From NCBI RefSeq assembly GCF_020144925.1, contig NZ_NSLC01000001.1, forward strand, positions 248,001-312,000: a stretch of DNA of 64,000 bases. The letters run 5' to 3'. The position numbers and the translations under genes are program-made. Numbering within the stretch: position 1 is the stretch's first letter; each line of letters starts with the position of its first letter. Below are positions 52,954-63,812 of this stretch, piece after piece. This DNA is from Afifella sp. IM 167. GTDB lineage: Bacteria > Pseudomonadota > Alphaproteobacteria > Rhizobiales > Afifellaceae. The notes beneath the pieces are model-generated. The model did no database searches. It was not told the origin of the DNA and saw only the letters and a list, made by a program, of their open reading frames with translations.

Positions 52954-54341
52954 CCTCGAACCTCTTGCTGCTCGCCCCTGTCCCACCACGGATCGGGGTC
53001 GATCGAGTGACCGTCCTTGCGGAACTCGACATATAAAATGGGCTGGGCGGAAGTGTGGTCAACTTTACCGATGCTTGCAAGGCGCTGCACGCCCATTCTG
53101 GCAACCGGTTCGCCGGCCAGCACGAACTGGCCGAGCGCGACGTCGATGCGGTCGAGCCCAGCCAGAACGACATGATATCCGCTGCCGACGTTGAGGATCA
53201 AGACTTGCCCGTAGGTCCGGAACGGACCGGCATAGACGATCCAGCCATCGGCCGGCGAAACCACGCGCGCGCCCTCGCGCGTGGCGATCGAAAGGCCCTC
53301 CGCATGCGCGCCGATCTCGTCGGTCTCGCCGTAGCGCGTCAGCACCGGCCCCGCGGCCGGCATGGGCAGAAGCCCGCGCGCCTTCTCGAACTCGATCGCC
53401 GGTGACATGCGCGCCGTGTCCTGCAGGGCCCGCTGTTCCTCTTGAGGGGTCTTGTCGCGCCGCGTTTCCTCGGCCTTGCGCGCCGCCTCGGCCGCCTGTG
53501 CGGAAGCTTCCACCTCCGCTTCCAGCGATGCGATCAGCCCTTCCAGGCTCTGGGCGTTCTCGGCGAGTTCGCCCGCCTTCTTCTGCTCGGCCTGAAGCGC
53601 CGCCTCCGTGCGCTGGTGCTCGGCGCGCTTGGATTCGATGAGAAGGTTGATGCGCGTCTGCTCCTCGCCGAGCGAGGCGTACTGCTTCTTCAATTCCTCG
53701 TGCTCTTCCTCGATCCGCGCCTTCAGCTGCGTCAGCTGGGAAAGGTCGGCGGCCAGCGCCTCCGCTTCCACGCGGATGTCGGGCAGCACCGCCCCGGCGA
53801 GGATGGAGCCGCGAATGGCGGCGAGTGCGTCCTCGGGCCGCGACAGGATCGGCGGCGGCGGCGTGCGGCCCATGCGCTGCAGCGCCGCCAGCACCTCGCC
53901 GAGCACCTCGCGCCGCGCCGCGAGCGAGCGCCGGACTCCCGCCTCGTTGGCAACGAGCCGGTCGAGCCGCGTCTCGATGTCGGCGATGCTGTTTTCCGCC
54001 CGCCTCAGGCGCTGGGCGGTGGAGATCAGCTCGCCGCTGAGCTTGGCCCGGCCGGCCTCGACAGCCTCGATCTCGCGCCTGAGCTGCTCCTGGCGCTTTT
54101 CGGAAACGCTGATGGAACGGCGGATCGCCTCCAGCTCCGCCTGCCGTGCCTTGGCGCGCGCCTCCGGCGAGCCAGGCACCGGCTCGGCGGGCACCGACAT
54201 CGGCGCCTCGCTGTCGGGCAGGACGGTTTCCGTCGCATGCGCCGGCCCGGCCGCCAGCGCAACGCAGAGCGCCGTCAGTCCCGCCGCGCGGCCGGGGCGG
54301 AAAACAGCCTGTCGGGTAAAGTGATTCGACACGTATCCCAC
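52950..54341 (-). CDS. EnvC-like murein hydrolase activator (degenerate LytM)
   Basis: A 463-aa secreted protein with a signal peptide ending near AHATE, a long coiled coil (about 60-320, rich in Glu, Gln, Arg and Ala) and a C-terminal M23/LytM domain (about 340-455). Zinc ligands are missing: the HxxxD region reads HAEGLSI, the HxH region reads LYVEF, and YAHL reads VVLAGL. It is therefore probably an activator of amidases, like EnvC, and not an endopeptidase. Confidence 0.88.
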   Translation of the reverse strand: MGYVSNHFTRQAVFRPGRAAGLTALCVALAAGPAHATETVLPDSEAPMSVPAEPVPGSPEARAKARQAELEAIRRSISVSEKRQEQLRREIEAVEAGRAKLSGELISTAQRLRRAENSIADIETRLDRLVANEAGVRRSLAARREVLGEVLAALQRMGRTPPPPILSRPEDALAAIRGSILAGAVLPDIRVEAEALAADLSQLTQLKARIEEEHEELKKQYASLGEEQTRINLLIESKRAEHQRTEAALQAEQKKAGELAENAQSLEGLIASLEAEVEASAQAAEAARKAEETRRDKTPQEEQRALQDTARMSPAIEFEKARGLLPMPAAGPVLTRYGETDEIGAHAEGLSIATREGARVVSPADGWIVYAGPFRTYGQVLILNVGSGYHVVLAGLDRIDVALGQFVLAGEPVARMGVQRLASIGKVDHTSAQPILYVEFRKDGHSIDPDPWWDRGEQQEVRG

Positions 54342-54420
54342 AATGCCAGCGATCGCCTGCCCCGCGCCATTGATTTTCAGATCGCGCCCATGGGCACAAG
54401 GCCCGTCTTGCGCGTCGTGC

Positions 54421-54900
54421 TCAGGCGCGGTGATAGGGATGGCCGGAAAGGATCGTCACCGCCCGGTAGAGCTGCTCGGCGAGCATCAGCCGCGCCATCT
54501 TGTGCGGCCAGGTCATCTTTCCGAAGGCGATGGTGGCCGCCGCCTGGTCCCGGAAGGCCGGGTCGAGCCCGTCAGGCCCGCCGATGACGAAGGCGAGCGA
54601 GGCTTCTCCGGCATCCGCCCTGCCGCCGACGATGGCGGCAAAATCCTCCGAGTTGAGGTTTTTTCCGCTCTCGTCGAGCGCCACGAAGGGCGAGCTGCCG
54701 ATATGCTTTTTCAGCGCCTCGGCTTCCTCCGCCTTGCGGTCGGCGCTGCGCGCCGCGCCGGATTCGGCAAGCTCGCGCACTTCCACGCCGGCCATGCCGA
54801 CGCTCTTGCCGGCCTTGCGGACCCGGTCGAGATAGCGCGCAGCAAGCTCTGCTTCCGGCCCGGACTTCATCCGGCCGACGGCGAGAATCAAAAGGCGCAT
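54421..54900 (-). CDS. rlmH: 23S rRNA (pseudouridine1915-N3)-methyltransferase RlmH
   Basis: SPOUT-class methyltransferase acting on 70S ribosomes. The 159-aa product begins MRLLILAVGRMKSGPE and has the SAM-knot segments FVALDESGKNLNSEDFA and FVIGGPDGLDP, then HKMARLMLAEQLYRA at the C terminus. It is 14 bp after rsfS, the usual pair. Confidence 0.95.
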   Translation of the reverse strand: MRLLILAVGRMKSGPEAELAARYLDRVRKAGKSVGMAGVEVRELAESGAARSADRKAEEAEALKKHIGSSPFVALDESGKNLNSEDFAAIVGGRADAGEASLAFVIGGPDGLDPAFRDQAAATIAFGKMTWPHKMARLMLAEQLYRAVTILSGHPYHRA

Positions 54901-54914
54901 GAGCCGCGGGCGGC

Positions 54915-55301
54915 TCAGCTACGGACGCGGCGCTCGGAATAGGGCTCCGCGGACCACATCTTCTCGATGTTGTAGAACTCGCGAACTTCGGGTCGGAAGA
55001 TGTGGACGATGACGTCGCCGGTATCGATCAGCACCCAGTCGCAGTGGGGCAGACCCTCGACGCGCGGGATATGCTCCCCAAGGGCTTTGACGTCCTTGAT
55101 CACCCGCTCGGCGATCGCGCCGACATGCCGGTGCGATCTGCCGGAGGCCACGACCATGTGATCTCCGAGAGCAGACTTGCCCGCAATGTCGATTGTGACG
55201 ACATCCTCCGCCTTCGCATCATCGAGGCTCGTGAGGACGGTTTTCAGCTCATCCGCCGGAACCAGGCCGGCGCCTGCCTGAGCTGCATGAGGGCTGAGCA
55301 C
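54915..55301 (-). CDS. rsfS: Ribosomal silencing factor RsfS
   Basis: Binds ribosomal protein L14 and blocks subunit joining in starvation. The core DAKAEDVVTIDIAGKSALGD, VASGRSHRHVGAIAE, GLPHCDWVLIDTGDVIVHIF and EVREFYNIEKMW is typical. I chose GTG 55301 (128 aa), which fits family length. An in-frame GTG at 55415 would add 38 residues that look unlike the family. Confidence 0.9.
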   Translation of the reverse strand: MLSPHAAQAGAGLVPADELKTVLTSLDDAKAEDVVTIDIAGKSALGDHMVVASGRSHRHVGAIAERVIKDVKALGEHIPRVEGLPHCDWVLIDTGDVIVHIFRPEVREFYNIEKMWSAEPYSERRVRS

Positions 55302-55506
55302 GTGAATGCTCGCCTCGGCTTGGCTTGTAGTCAGGAGTAGAACCCTCTTTTCCTTCCCAGCCGTATCAAGGAGTCGCCGGATCGAGGACGAAGCTCCTTT
55401 GTGACCCAATGCCACGTGTCAAAGATAGAAACGAGTGCATGACAGTTTCAAGTCCATAAGGCGCAAGAAATCCATTCGCGGCTTGTTGTGTCGTCGCAGC
55501 CACGTC

Positions 55507-55524
55507 CCGAAAGGCGCTTTTCGG
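55507..55524 (-). promoter_or_regulatory. Hairpin between nadD and rsfS
   Basis: CCGAAAGGCGCTTTTCGG is an almost perfect palindrome 8 bp after the nadD stop. On the minus strand no T run follows. It may be a weak attenuator or processing site. Confidence 0.35.
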
Positions 55525-55531
55525 CGTCGTT

Positions 55532-56155
55532 TCAGCTTGCCCTGGCGCGCAGCGCCGTCGAGGAGGCGACTGTCCGCGGCCCCTCAAGGGTGAGCCAGGC
55601 GGGCGGGTGAAGATCCGCCAGAACCGGCGCGAAGGCGCTCGGAATGCGGCTTCGGCCGAGCGCCAGGGCCGCCGGCGCGGAAAGCGGCGCGGCGAGCGCG
55701 CCCGGCCGCGGCATGACGGCGATCGGCACCAGGGCGGCCACCTCCTGCCAGGCTTCCCAGCGGTCGAAGGTTTTCAGATTGTCGCCGCCCATGATGAAGA
55801 CGAAACGCGTCGCCGGGTCCCGTGCCGTCAGCCGGGCGAGGAAATCGGCGGTGTAGCGGAGCCCCCAGCGCGCCTCGATGCCGGTGACGGTCAGGCGCGG
55901 ATGCGCCGCGAGGCGGGCCGCCGCCTCCATGCGCTCACCGAGCGGCTTCAGCCCATGCGCCTCCTTCAGCGGATTGCCGGGCGTCACCAGCCACCAGACC
56001 GCGTCGAGGCGGAGCCGCGTCAGCGCCACGAGGCTGACCTGCCGGTGTCCTTCATGCGGCGGGTTGAAGGACCCGCCATAAAGCCCGATGCGCTGCCCTG
56101 CCCCGTGCGGTGGGAGGCCCGCATAGATGCGGCTCGGCCTTCTCGTTGCGCTCAA
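55532..56155 (-). CDS. nadD: Nicotinate-nucleotide adenylyltransferase
   Basis: Adenylates NaMN to NaAD in NAD synthesis. The 207-aa product has IGLYGGSFNPPHEGH (nucleotidyltransferase HxGH), MGGDNLKTFDRWEAW and the C-terminal SSTALR motif. An N-terminal extension of about 20 residues is usual in rhizobia. It is 16 bp after proA, in the conserved order obgE-proB-proA-nadD-rsfS-rlmH. Confidence 0.95.
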   Translation of the reverse strand: MSATRRPSRIYAGLPPHGAGQRIGLYGGSFNPPHEGHRQVSLVALTRLRLDAVWWLVTPGNPLKEAHGLKPLGERMEAAARLAAHPRLTVTGIEARWGLRYTADFLARLTARDPATRFVFIMGGDNLKTFDRWEAWQEVAALVPIAVMPRPGALAAPLSAPAALALGRSRIPSAFAPVLADLHPPAWLTLEGPRTVASSTALRARAS

Positions 56156-56171
56156 TACCGCTCTGCCGCGC

Positions 56172-57461
56172 TCAGGGCCGGATCTGGCCGCTGCCGTGGA
56201 CGCAGTACTTGAAGCTCGTCAGCTGCTCCACGCCCACCGGCCCGCGCGCATGCATGCGGCCCGTCGCGATGCCGATCTCCGCCCCCATGCCGAATTCGCC
56301 CCCGTCGGCGAACTGGGTGGAGGCGTTGTGCAGGACGATGGCCGAATCGACGAGCTCCATGAAGCGCTGCGCCGCCGCCTCATCGGCCGTCACGATCGCC
56401 TCGGTGTGGCTCGAGCCGTAGCGCGCGATGTGCCCGGCGGCCGCCTCGAGCCCGTCGACGATCTTCACGGCGATGATCTTGTCGAGATATTCCTTGGGCC
56501 AGTCCTCCTCGCGCGCCGGCACGGCGCCGGCAAAGCGCGCAACCACCTCCTCGTCGCCGCGGATCTCGCAGCCGCCCTCACTGAGCGCGGCGAGGATGGG
56601 CTCAAGATGCGTATCGAGGACGGCCCGGTCGACCAGCAGCGTCTCGGCGGCGCCGCAGATGCCCGTGCGCCGGAGCTTGGAATTGAAGACGATCTCCTTC
56701 GCCATTTCCAGCTCGGCCGCCGCGTGGACGTAGACGTGGCAGACGCCTTCCAGATGCGCGAAGACCGGCACCCGCGCTTCGCGTTGCACGCGCTCCACCA
56801 GCGAGCGTCCCCCGCGCGGCACGATGACGTCGATATTGCCGGAAAGGCCGGTGAGCATCTCGCCCACGGCCGCCCGGTCGCGGGTCGGCACCAGCTGGAT
56901 CGCATCCTCCGGCAGGCCGGCCTCCTTCAGGCCCTCCTGCAGGCAGCCATGGATCGCCGCCGAGCTTTCCAGCGAATCGGAGCCCCCGCGCAGGATGACG
57001 GCGTTGCCGGCCTTGAGGCACAGCCCGCCCGCATCGGCCGTCACGTTCGGCCGGCTCTCATAGATGACGCCGATGACGCCGAGCGGCGTCCGCACCCGCT
57101 CGATCCTGAGCCCGTTCGGCCGCTCCCAGGAGGCGATCACGTCGCCGACCGGGTCGCGCAATTCCGCGATCGCCAGAAGACCGGAGGCGATGGCCTCGAT
57201 GCGCGCGCGGTCGAGCCTCAGCCGGTCGAGCATGGCGGGCGAAAGCCCCTCGGCCTCGCCGCGCTGCATGTCGAGCGCGTTCGCCAGCAGGATCGGCTCG
57301 ACGCGCCGGCCGATCGCCTCGGCCATCGCCACGAGCGCGGCGTGCTTCTGCTCGGCGCTCGCCAGCGCCAGCGGCCGGGAAGCCGCCCTTGCCCGGCGGC
57401 CCATCTCGGCCATCAGCGTGGCGGGATCCTCGTCAGCCCTGAGAGCTGCAACGCTCATCAT
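56172..57461 (-). CDS. proA: Gamma-glutamyl phosphate reductase
   Basis: NADPH-dependent reduction of gamma-glutamyl phosphate to glutamate semialdehyde, the second step of proline synthesis. The 429-aa product has [33 protein letters not shown] and the catalytic cysteine in [14 protein letters not shown]. It follows proB by 63 bp. Confidence 0.96.
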   Translation of the reverse strand: MMSVAALRADEDPATLMAEMGRRARAASRPLALASAEQKHAALVAMAEAIGRRVEPILLANALDMQRGEAEGLSPAMLDRLRLDRARIEAIASGLLAIAELRDPVGDVIASWERPNGLRIERVRTPLGVIGVIYESRPNVTADAGGLCLKAGNAVILRGGSDSLESSAAIHGCLQEGLKEAGLPEDAIQLVPTRDRAAVGEMLTGLSGNIDVIVPRGGRSLVERVQREARVPVFAHLEGVCHVYVHAAAELEMAKEIVFNSKLRRTGICGAAETLLVDRAVLDTHLEPILAALSEGGCEIRGDEEVVARFAGAVPAREEDWPKEYLDKIIAVKIVDGLEAAAGHIARYGSSHTEAIVTADEAAAQRFMELVDSAIVLHNASTQFADGGEFGMGAEIGIATGRMHARGPVGVEQLTSFKYCVHGSGQIRP

Positions 57462-57524
57462 CGTCTCCCTCGGCGGAACGTTCCTGATAGCCCGGCGCGG
57501 GCGAAAGCGACAAGGCCGCCATCT

Positions 57525-58655
57525 TCACGCCTCCCCCACGGCGGTCTCGCGCAAGAGCATGTCGTCCCGGTGGACGAGCGCACTGCGGCGCACATAGCCC
57601 AGAATCTCGGCGATCTCGTTGGTCTTGTGGCCGATGATTCTCGCTGCCTCCTCGCAATCGTAGCCGACGAGGCCGCGGCCGATCTCGGTCCCCTCCGGAT
57701 CGAGGAGCATCACCGTGTCGCCGCGGTGAAACTGCCCGCTATGGCGGGTGACGCCGGCGGGCAGCAGCGAACGGCCGGCGCGCAGCGCCCTGACCGCCCC
57801 GGCATCGAGGAAGAGCGTTCCCTTCGGCTCCAGATGTCCCGCGATCCACGCCTTGCGGGCCGAGGCGGGCGTTCCCTGCGGCCGGAAGAGCGTCGAGGGC
57901 GCGCCCTCGGAGATCCGCTTCAGCGGGTGGAGATGGTGGCCAGAGGCGATCACCATCGCGGCGCCGGCCGCCACCGCGATCTTCGCCGCCTCCACCTTGG
58001 TGCGCATGCCGCCCCGCGAGAGCTCCGAACCCGCTTCGCCCGCCATCGCCTCGATCTCCGGCGTGATGGCCGGCACGTCCTCGATGAGACGGGCGGAAGG
58101 ATCCTGTGCCGGCGGCGCCGAATAGAGGCCGTCGACGTCGGACAGGAGGACGAGAAGGTCGGCGCCGACCATCGCCGCCACGCGTGCCGCCAGCCGGTCG
58201 TTGTCGCCGTAGCGGATCTCGTTGGTGGCCACCGTGTCGTTCTCGTTGATCACCGGCACCGCCTGCATGGTGAGAAGCGTCGTCAGCGTGGCGCGGGCGT
58301 TGAGGTAGCGCCGCCGCTCCTCCGTATCGCCGAGCGTCAAGAGCACCTGTGCGGCATGGATGCCGTGCGCCTGCAGCTTTTCCGACCAGGCGCGGGAGAG
58401 GCCGATCTGCCCGATGGCGGCGGCCGCCTGCGCCTCTTCCAGCTTCAGCTTGCCCGAAGCAAGTCCGAGCCGGGCGCGGCCGAGCGCGATCGCGCCGGAG
58501 GAGACGACGAGGCATTCCGCACCGCCCTGCCGCAGGTCCGCGAGATCGGCGACAAGCGAATCGAGGAACGCGCCGCGCACGTCCCCGCCCCGTTCCACGA
58601 GGAGGGCCGAGCCGACCTTCACGACGATGCGCCGATAGGAGGAGAGCTTCTTCAT
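57525..58655 (-). CDS. proB: Glutamate 5-kinase
   Basis: First enzyme of proline synthesis, feedback-inhibited by proline in characterised members. The 376-aa product has the amino-acid-kinase domain ([50 protein letters not shown]) and a C-terminal PUA domain (about 280-376). ATG 58655 is chosen, 4 bp after the obgE stop; leftover in-frame sequence upstream is antisense noise within obgE. Confidence 0.95.
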   Translation of the reverse strand: MKKLSSYRRIVVKVGSALLVERGGDVRGAFLDSLVADLADLRQGGAECLVVSSGAIALGRARLGLASGKLKLEEAQAAAAIGQIGLSRAWSEKLQAHGIHAAQVLLTLGDTEERRRYLNARATLTTLLTMQAVPVINENDTVATNEIRYGDNDRLAARVAAMVGADLLVLLSDVDGLYSAPPAQDPSARLIEDVPAITPEIEAMAGEAGSELSRGGMRTKVEAAKIAVAAGAAMVIASGHHLHPLKRISEGAPSTLFRPQGTPASARKAWIAGHLEPKGTLFLDAGAVRALRAGRSLLPAGVTRHSGQFHRGDTVMLLDPEGTEIGRGLVGYDCEEAARIIGHKTNEIAEILGYVRRSALVHRDDMLLRETAVGEA

Positions 58656-58659
58656 CGCC

Positions 58660-60311
<1,652 letters not shown>

Positions 60312-60403
60312 GCTCTCGGGCCCGGAATCGAAAAGGGGAAGCGGTCGCCCGCTTCCCCTTCTGAAATCATTCGCTCGGATAGGCGGGATGCCGCCGGAGG
60401 CGG

Positions 60404-60673
60404 CTATTCGGCGGCCTCCTGCGGCGGCAGGACCGAAATGTAGGTGCGGCCCTTGAGCCCCTTGTGGAACTCGACCTTTCCCTCGGTCAGCGCGAAGATC
60501 GTGTGATCCTTGCCGAGGCCGACATTCTGGCCAGGGTGCCACTGCGTGCCGCGCTGGCGCACGATGATGTTGCCGGCGAGCACCTTCTCGCCGCCGAACT
60601 TCTTCACGCCGAGGCGCCGGCCGGCGGTATCGCGACCGTTGCGGGACGAACCGCCTGCTTTTTTGTGCGCCAT
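60404..60673 (-). CDS. rpmA: 50S ribosomal protein L27
   Basis: An 89-aa protein, [20 protein letters not shown] and [20 protein letters not shown] being the L27 core, with the N-terminal tail that reaches the peptidyl-transferase centre. It is 1 bp after rplU. Confidence 0.97.
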   Translation of the reverse strand: MAHKKAGGSSRNGRDTAGRRLGVKKFGGEKVLAGNIIVRQRGTQWHPGQNVGLGKDHTIFALTEGKVEFHKGLKGRTYISVLPPQEAAE

Positions 60674-60674
60674 C

Positions 60675-61367
60675 TTATTTCTCCTTCGTCTCGTCAGCGA
60701 GGGCCTTGGCCTGCGAGACCCAGTCCTCGCTCTCGGCCTTGCCCTTCAGCTTCAGCTCCTCGTCGAGGCGCTGAAGGTCATCCTTCGAAAAGCCGGCGAT
60801 CTGGTCGTAGCGGGTGACGCCGATCGCGTTCAGCTTCTTTTCCATGGCCGGCCCGACGCCGCTCAGCTTCTTCAGGTCGTCCGCCGGTCCCTCGGGCGCG
60901 GTGAACGCACCGGCATCGGCCTTCGCCTCGGCGGCCTTCGGAGACGTCTCGGACGCCTTGGCAGCCGTCTTCTTCGGCGCCTCGTCCTCGGCGGCGGCCT
61001 TCGGGGCCTCGTCCTTCGCGGGCGCCGCCTTCTTCTTGGCGGACGGCTTCTTGCCGTCGGTCAGGATCTCGGTGACGCGCAGCAGCGTGTATTCCTGGCG
61101 GTGGCCGTTCTTGCGGCGCGAATTCTGCCGGCGGCGCTTCTTGAAGATGATGATCTTCTTGCCGCGCTTCTGCTCCAGGATCTCGGCGGCGACGCAAGCG
61201 CCTGCGACGAGCGGCGCGCCGATCGTGGGCTCGCCTTCCCCGCCCACCATGAGGACGTCCTCGAAGGTGACGGTGTCGCCCGCCTCGCCGGCGAGCCTTT
61301 CGACCTGAAGTACGCTTTCGGCGGCGACGCGATACTGCTTGCCGCCGGTTTTGATGACTGCGAACAT
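60675..61367 (-). CDS. rplU: 50S ribosomal protein L21 with C-terminal HhH extension
   Basis: A 230-aa product, twice the usual L21 length. Residues 1-103 are normal L21 ([37 protein letters not shown]). An Ala/Lys/Glu-rich linker follows (about 105-160), then a helix-hairpin-helix module ([20 protein letters not shown]) at about 165-200. This tail is known from rhizobial L21 proteins; its role is unknown. The start ATG 61367 is clear from the L21 N terminus. Confidence 0.94.
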   Translation of the reverse strand: MFAVIKTGGKQYRVAAESVLQVERLAGEAGDTVTFEDVLMVGGEGEPTIGAPLVAGACVAAEILEQKRGKKIIIFKKRRRQNSRRKNGHRQEYTLLRVTEILTDGKKPSAKKKAAPAKDEAPKAAAEDEAPKKTAAKASETSPKAAEAKADAGAFTAPEGPADDLKKLSGVGPAMEKKLNAIGVTRYDQIAGFSKDDLQRLDEELKLKGKAESEDWVSQAKALADETKEK

Positions 61368-61837
61368 TTCAACCTCGTGTTCGGTCCCGCCCTGACGGTT
61401 GCCCGCCGGATCGGCTTTTTGTTCAGTCTGACCGGTTTGCCCGTGGGCCCTTTGCGGACCGAACGGAGAAAGGCGCGGGCAGGGCCCACGCCGATTGCGG
61501 GGCAGATGCCTCATGACGCGCGCGAAGTCAAGGGCGAGCGCCGCGCGGCTCCCCTGCCCTGAGGCGATGCGTTTCCGCCACCCGCGCATCCGCGGCGGCG
61601 GGTTTCCGCCAGGAAGAGCTTTTGCGAATATGGGACGGGCAGGCCGCCGGCGCCAGCCCCGGACCGCAGCACGCAACACGCCCGCAAGCGGTGCCCTTCA
61701 GCCATCGCGCGCGCCGCAGAGCGCGAGTATTGCGCGCGTCCTGGGCGGGGCTTGCACGCAGCAATTTCGCCTCCCAAGCCTCTTGCCAGCGGCTTCCGTC
61801 ATGCGTAGATACGCCCCGCCTTGCTCAAAGCGCGGAC
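61368..61837. other. rplU leader and upstream region, no gene
   Basis: About 470 bp between rplU and tRNA-Ser, divergent. It contains the inverted repeat described separately. Open frames here show no protein pattern, and the promoters could not be placed. Confidence 0.55.
61442..61490 (-). promoter_or_regulatory. Long hairpin in the rplU leader
   Basis: CGTGGGCCC (61442-61450) and GGGCCCACG (61482-61490) are perfect complements separated by 31 bp, 75-123 bases upstream of the rplU start. If transcribed, this would be a stable hairpin and could be a ribosomal-protein autoregulation site. Confidence 0.5.
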
Positions 61838-61927
61838 GGAGGGGTGCCGGAGCGGTCGAACGGGGCGGTCTCGAAAACCGTTGTGCGCGCGAGCGTACCC
61901 AGGGTTCGAATCCCTGCCCCTCCGCCA
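61838..61927 (+). tRNA. tRNA-Ser (anticodon CGA)
   Basis: A 90-nt class II tRNA with encoded CCA. Acceptor GGAGGGG / CCCCTCC, anticodon stem GCGGT / ACCGT around loop CTCGAAA (anticodon CGA), a long variable arm, and T-loop GGTTCGAATCC. It reads UCG codons. Confidence 0.96.
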
Positions 61928-61945
61928 CTGCCAACGAGAAAGAAC

Positions 61946-62031
61946 AGCCGGTCCATTTCGCCAGGCTCCTCTACAGCGCAAGGGCGCGCATCGAGCAGAC
62001 CATCGGCGGCATCCTGCAAAAAATCGGATAA
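61946..62031 (+). pseudogene. Possible IS5-type transposase C-terminal scrap
   Basis: Immediately after tRNA-Ser, about 27 codons read FARLLYSARARIEQTIGGIL, similar in pattern to the YxxRxRIEqtfGrLK region near the end of IS5-family transposases, then a stop. No inverted repeats or other transposase parts are visible. It may be a relic of an insertion next to the tRNA. Confidence 0.35.
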
Positions 62032-62134
62032 CGGGGGTGAAAACGCTGGCGGAAACTCGTCTGCGGCACCCCTCTGAAACACCCCGCTTGTATGCGTATC
62101 CTGCAGAATCGGACCTCACAGGTCACCGGATCTG

Positions 62135-62686
62135 TCAATGTGCGCGCATTCCATTGAAGAGCAGGTCCACCAGATGGGCAACGCGCGGCGCTGGTGCGGT
62201 CTCCTTCTCGACCGCGATGGATATTGCGCTGACAACGCAGATGATGTCGTCGAAGCTGGCGTCTTCACGCACGATCCCGGCCTCCTTCGCGCGCCGAAGC
62301 AGTCGGTGCCCTTCCTCGGTGATCGCGTTACAGCCGGGCGTCCCGTGTTGGATGACGGTCCCGAGCGACGCGGCGAGGCTCCGGTAGACGCTCGTGTTCA
62401 GCGCGAGCTCCTCGAGAAAATGACGGAGCGCCTCCTCGGGCCCATGATCCGCATCGCGCGCGCGGCTCGCCTCCGCGACCGACGTGAAGCGTTCGTTGCT
62501 GGTGGCCGCCAAAAGCGCCTCTCGCGTCGGGAAGCGGCGGTAAAGCGTGCCGGCCCCGACCTTGGCTCGTTTGGCCACCTCATCCAGCGAGACACTGGCG
62601 CCCCGTTCCAGAAACAGCGCCTCCGCCGCGACGAGAATGCGTTGGCGGTTCCGTTCCGCATCGGCGCGTAGACCAGATTCGCTCAT
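62135..62686 (-). CDS. TetR-family repressor
   Basis: A 183-aa regulator with the TetR HTH (RILVAAEALFLERGASVSLD, KRAKVGAGTLYRRFPTREAL, residues 15-60) and a C-terminal helical ligand domain. It is divergent from an SDR gene with two operator-like repeats between them, so it probably represses both. The inducer is unknown. Confidence 0.9.
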   Translation of the reverse strand: MSESGLRADAERNRQRILVAAEALFLERGASVSLDEVAKRAKVGAGTLYRRFPTREALLAATSNERFTSVAEASRARDADHGPEEALRHFLEELALNTSVYRSLAASLGTVIQHGTPGCNAITEEGHRLLRRAKEAGIVREDASFDDIICVVSAISIAVEKETAPAPRVAHLVDLLFNGMRAH

Positions 62687-62706
62687 TTTTTCTCCCCCGG
62701 CTTGTT

Positions 62707-62751
62707 AAGTGGAGACACTCTCCATATAGTAAGTGGAGACTCAGTCCACTT
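62707..62751. promoter_or_regulatory. Twin TetR operator candidates
   Basis: AAGTGGAGAC occurs twice (62707-62716 and 62731-62740), exactly 24 bp apart. Each copy starts a dyad: TGGAGA-CAC-TCTCCA (62710-62724) and AAGTGGA-N7-TCCACTT (62731-62751). They lie between tetR and the SDR start and probably overlap both promoters. Confidence 0.7.
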
Positions 62752-62757
62752 ATATGA

Positions 62758-63513
62758 ATGGATGATATGATGGCGAAACGGTTCGAAGACAAGGTCGTGG
62801 TGATCACCGGTGGCAGCGACGGCATCGGCTTGGCGTCCGCGCAGCGCTTCGCGGAAGAAGGCGCCCGGGTATACATCACCGCACGGCGGCGGGAGTTGCT
62901 CGATCAGGCGGTCAGCCAGATCGGTCACGGCGCGATCGGCGTGCAGGGAGATGTCACGAACCTCGCCGACCTGACGTCGCTCTACGAGCGCGTCGAGCGT
63001 GACCACGGCAGGGTCGATGTCGTCTTCGCCAACGCTGGCATGCACCAACCCATCCCGCTTGAAGCGATCGAGGAAGCACATTTCGACTCGACGTTCGGCC
63101 TCAACGTGAAGGGTCTGATCTTCACGGTGCAGAAGGCATTGCCGCTGATGACGCAAGGGGGCGTGATCGTTCTCAACGGCTCGGTCGCTGGAGCGAAGGC
63201 CTACGCCGGACAGTCACTCTACAACGCCAGCAAGGCGGCGGTGCGCTCCTTCGCACGGAGCTGGACCCTCGACCTGAAGGAACGCGGCATTCGCGTGAAT
63301 GTCGTTTCTCCCGGCGCCACCGAGACCCGGCTGATGCGGGACCACTTCGACTCAGGGCGGGGGGCGGAGGAAGAGGTGATCAAGAGAGTTCCGCTCGGAC
63401 GCCTGGGGCACGTCGAAGAGGTCGCGAATGCCGTCTTGTTCCTGGCGTCGAGCGAAAGCAGCTTCGTCGCGGGCCATGAGCTCTTCGTCGATGGCGGGGT
63501 CGCGGCGGTCTGA
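62758..63513 (+). CDS. Short-chain dehydrogenase/reductase (TetR-controlled)
   Basis: A 251-aa classical SDR with VVVITGGSDGIGLASAQRF, FANAGMHQP, the catalytic Ser in LNGSVAG and YNASKAAVRS, and the terminal FVAGHELFVDGG common in this family. The substrate is unknown. Start may be ATG 62758, 62767 or 62770. Such TetR-SDR pairs are frequent on mobile or accessory DNA. Confidence 0.87.
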   Translation: MDDMMAKRFEDKVVVITGGSDGIGLASAQRFAEEGARVYITARRRELLDQAVSQIGHGAIGVQGDVTNLADLTSLYERVERDHGRVDVVFANAGMHQPIPLEAIEEAHFDSTFGLNVKGLIFTVQKALPLMTQGGVIVLNGSVAGAKAYAGQSLYNASKAAVRSFARSWTLDLKERGIRVNVVSPGATETRLMRDHFDSGRGAEEEVIKRVPLGRLGHVEEVANAVLFLASSESSFVAGHELFVDGGVAAV

Positions 63514-63584
63514 CCGCGCGCCGGTTTCCGGGAAGCGGTGGGAACGAAACTCGTTGCGCTCCAGCAAATCCGGAAGGTCATGGA

Positions 63585-63812
63585 ATGTCCATGATGAGAA
63601 CTCTGGCTGCCACCCTGCTGGCGCTGTCGGTTGCAGGCCCCGCCTATGCCGAGGGGCCTGCCAACGCCCAAGTACCCGACAAGGTTGTTGCATCTGCCAA
63701 CGCCCCCGCAACCAATGTCGTTCTTGTGCATGGTGGAACGACCCATGTCGTCGATCTCGACAAACCGGAGCTGTTCGTCAGGGAGATCGACAGCTTCTTC
63801 CAAGGTAAATGA
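63585..63812 (+). CDS. 75-aa secreted protein, possible internally deleted hydrolase
   Basis: The product has a signal peptide (MRTLAATLLALSVAGPAYA), a short Ala-rich stretch, then ATNVVLVHGG followed by THVVDLDKPELFVREIDSFF. The first piece looks like the opening strand and oxyanion loop of a secreted alpha/beta hydrolase. The second looks like the C-terminal His-to-helix end of the same fold; the whole central domain is absent. It may be a deletion remnant or a true small protein. It lies 72 bp after the SDR. Confidence 0.5.
   Translation: MSMMRTLAATLLALSVAGPAYAEGPANAQVPDKVVASANAPATNVVLVHGGTTHVVDLDKPELFVREIDSFFQGK

Noticed and set aside
49957-53010. 1017-codon open frame on the plus strand opposite rppH, deacetylase and ctpA
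   Set aside because: It is an antisense shadow of three well-supported minus-strand genes; its translation shows no family pattern and is typical of third-position GC bias.
55302-55415. N-terminal 38-residue extension of RsfS from GTG 55415
   Set aside because: It makes the protein longer than the family and its sequence does not look like an RsfS N terminus; kept as an alternative only.
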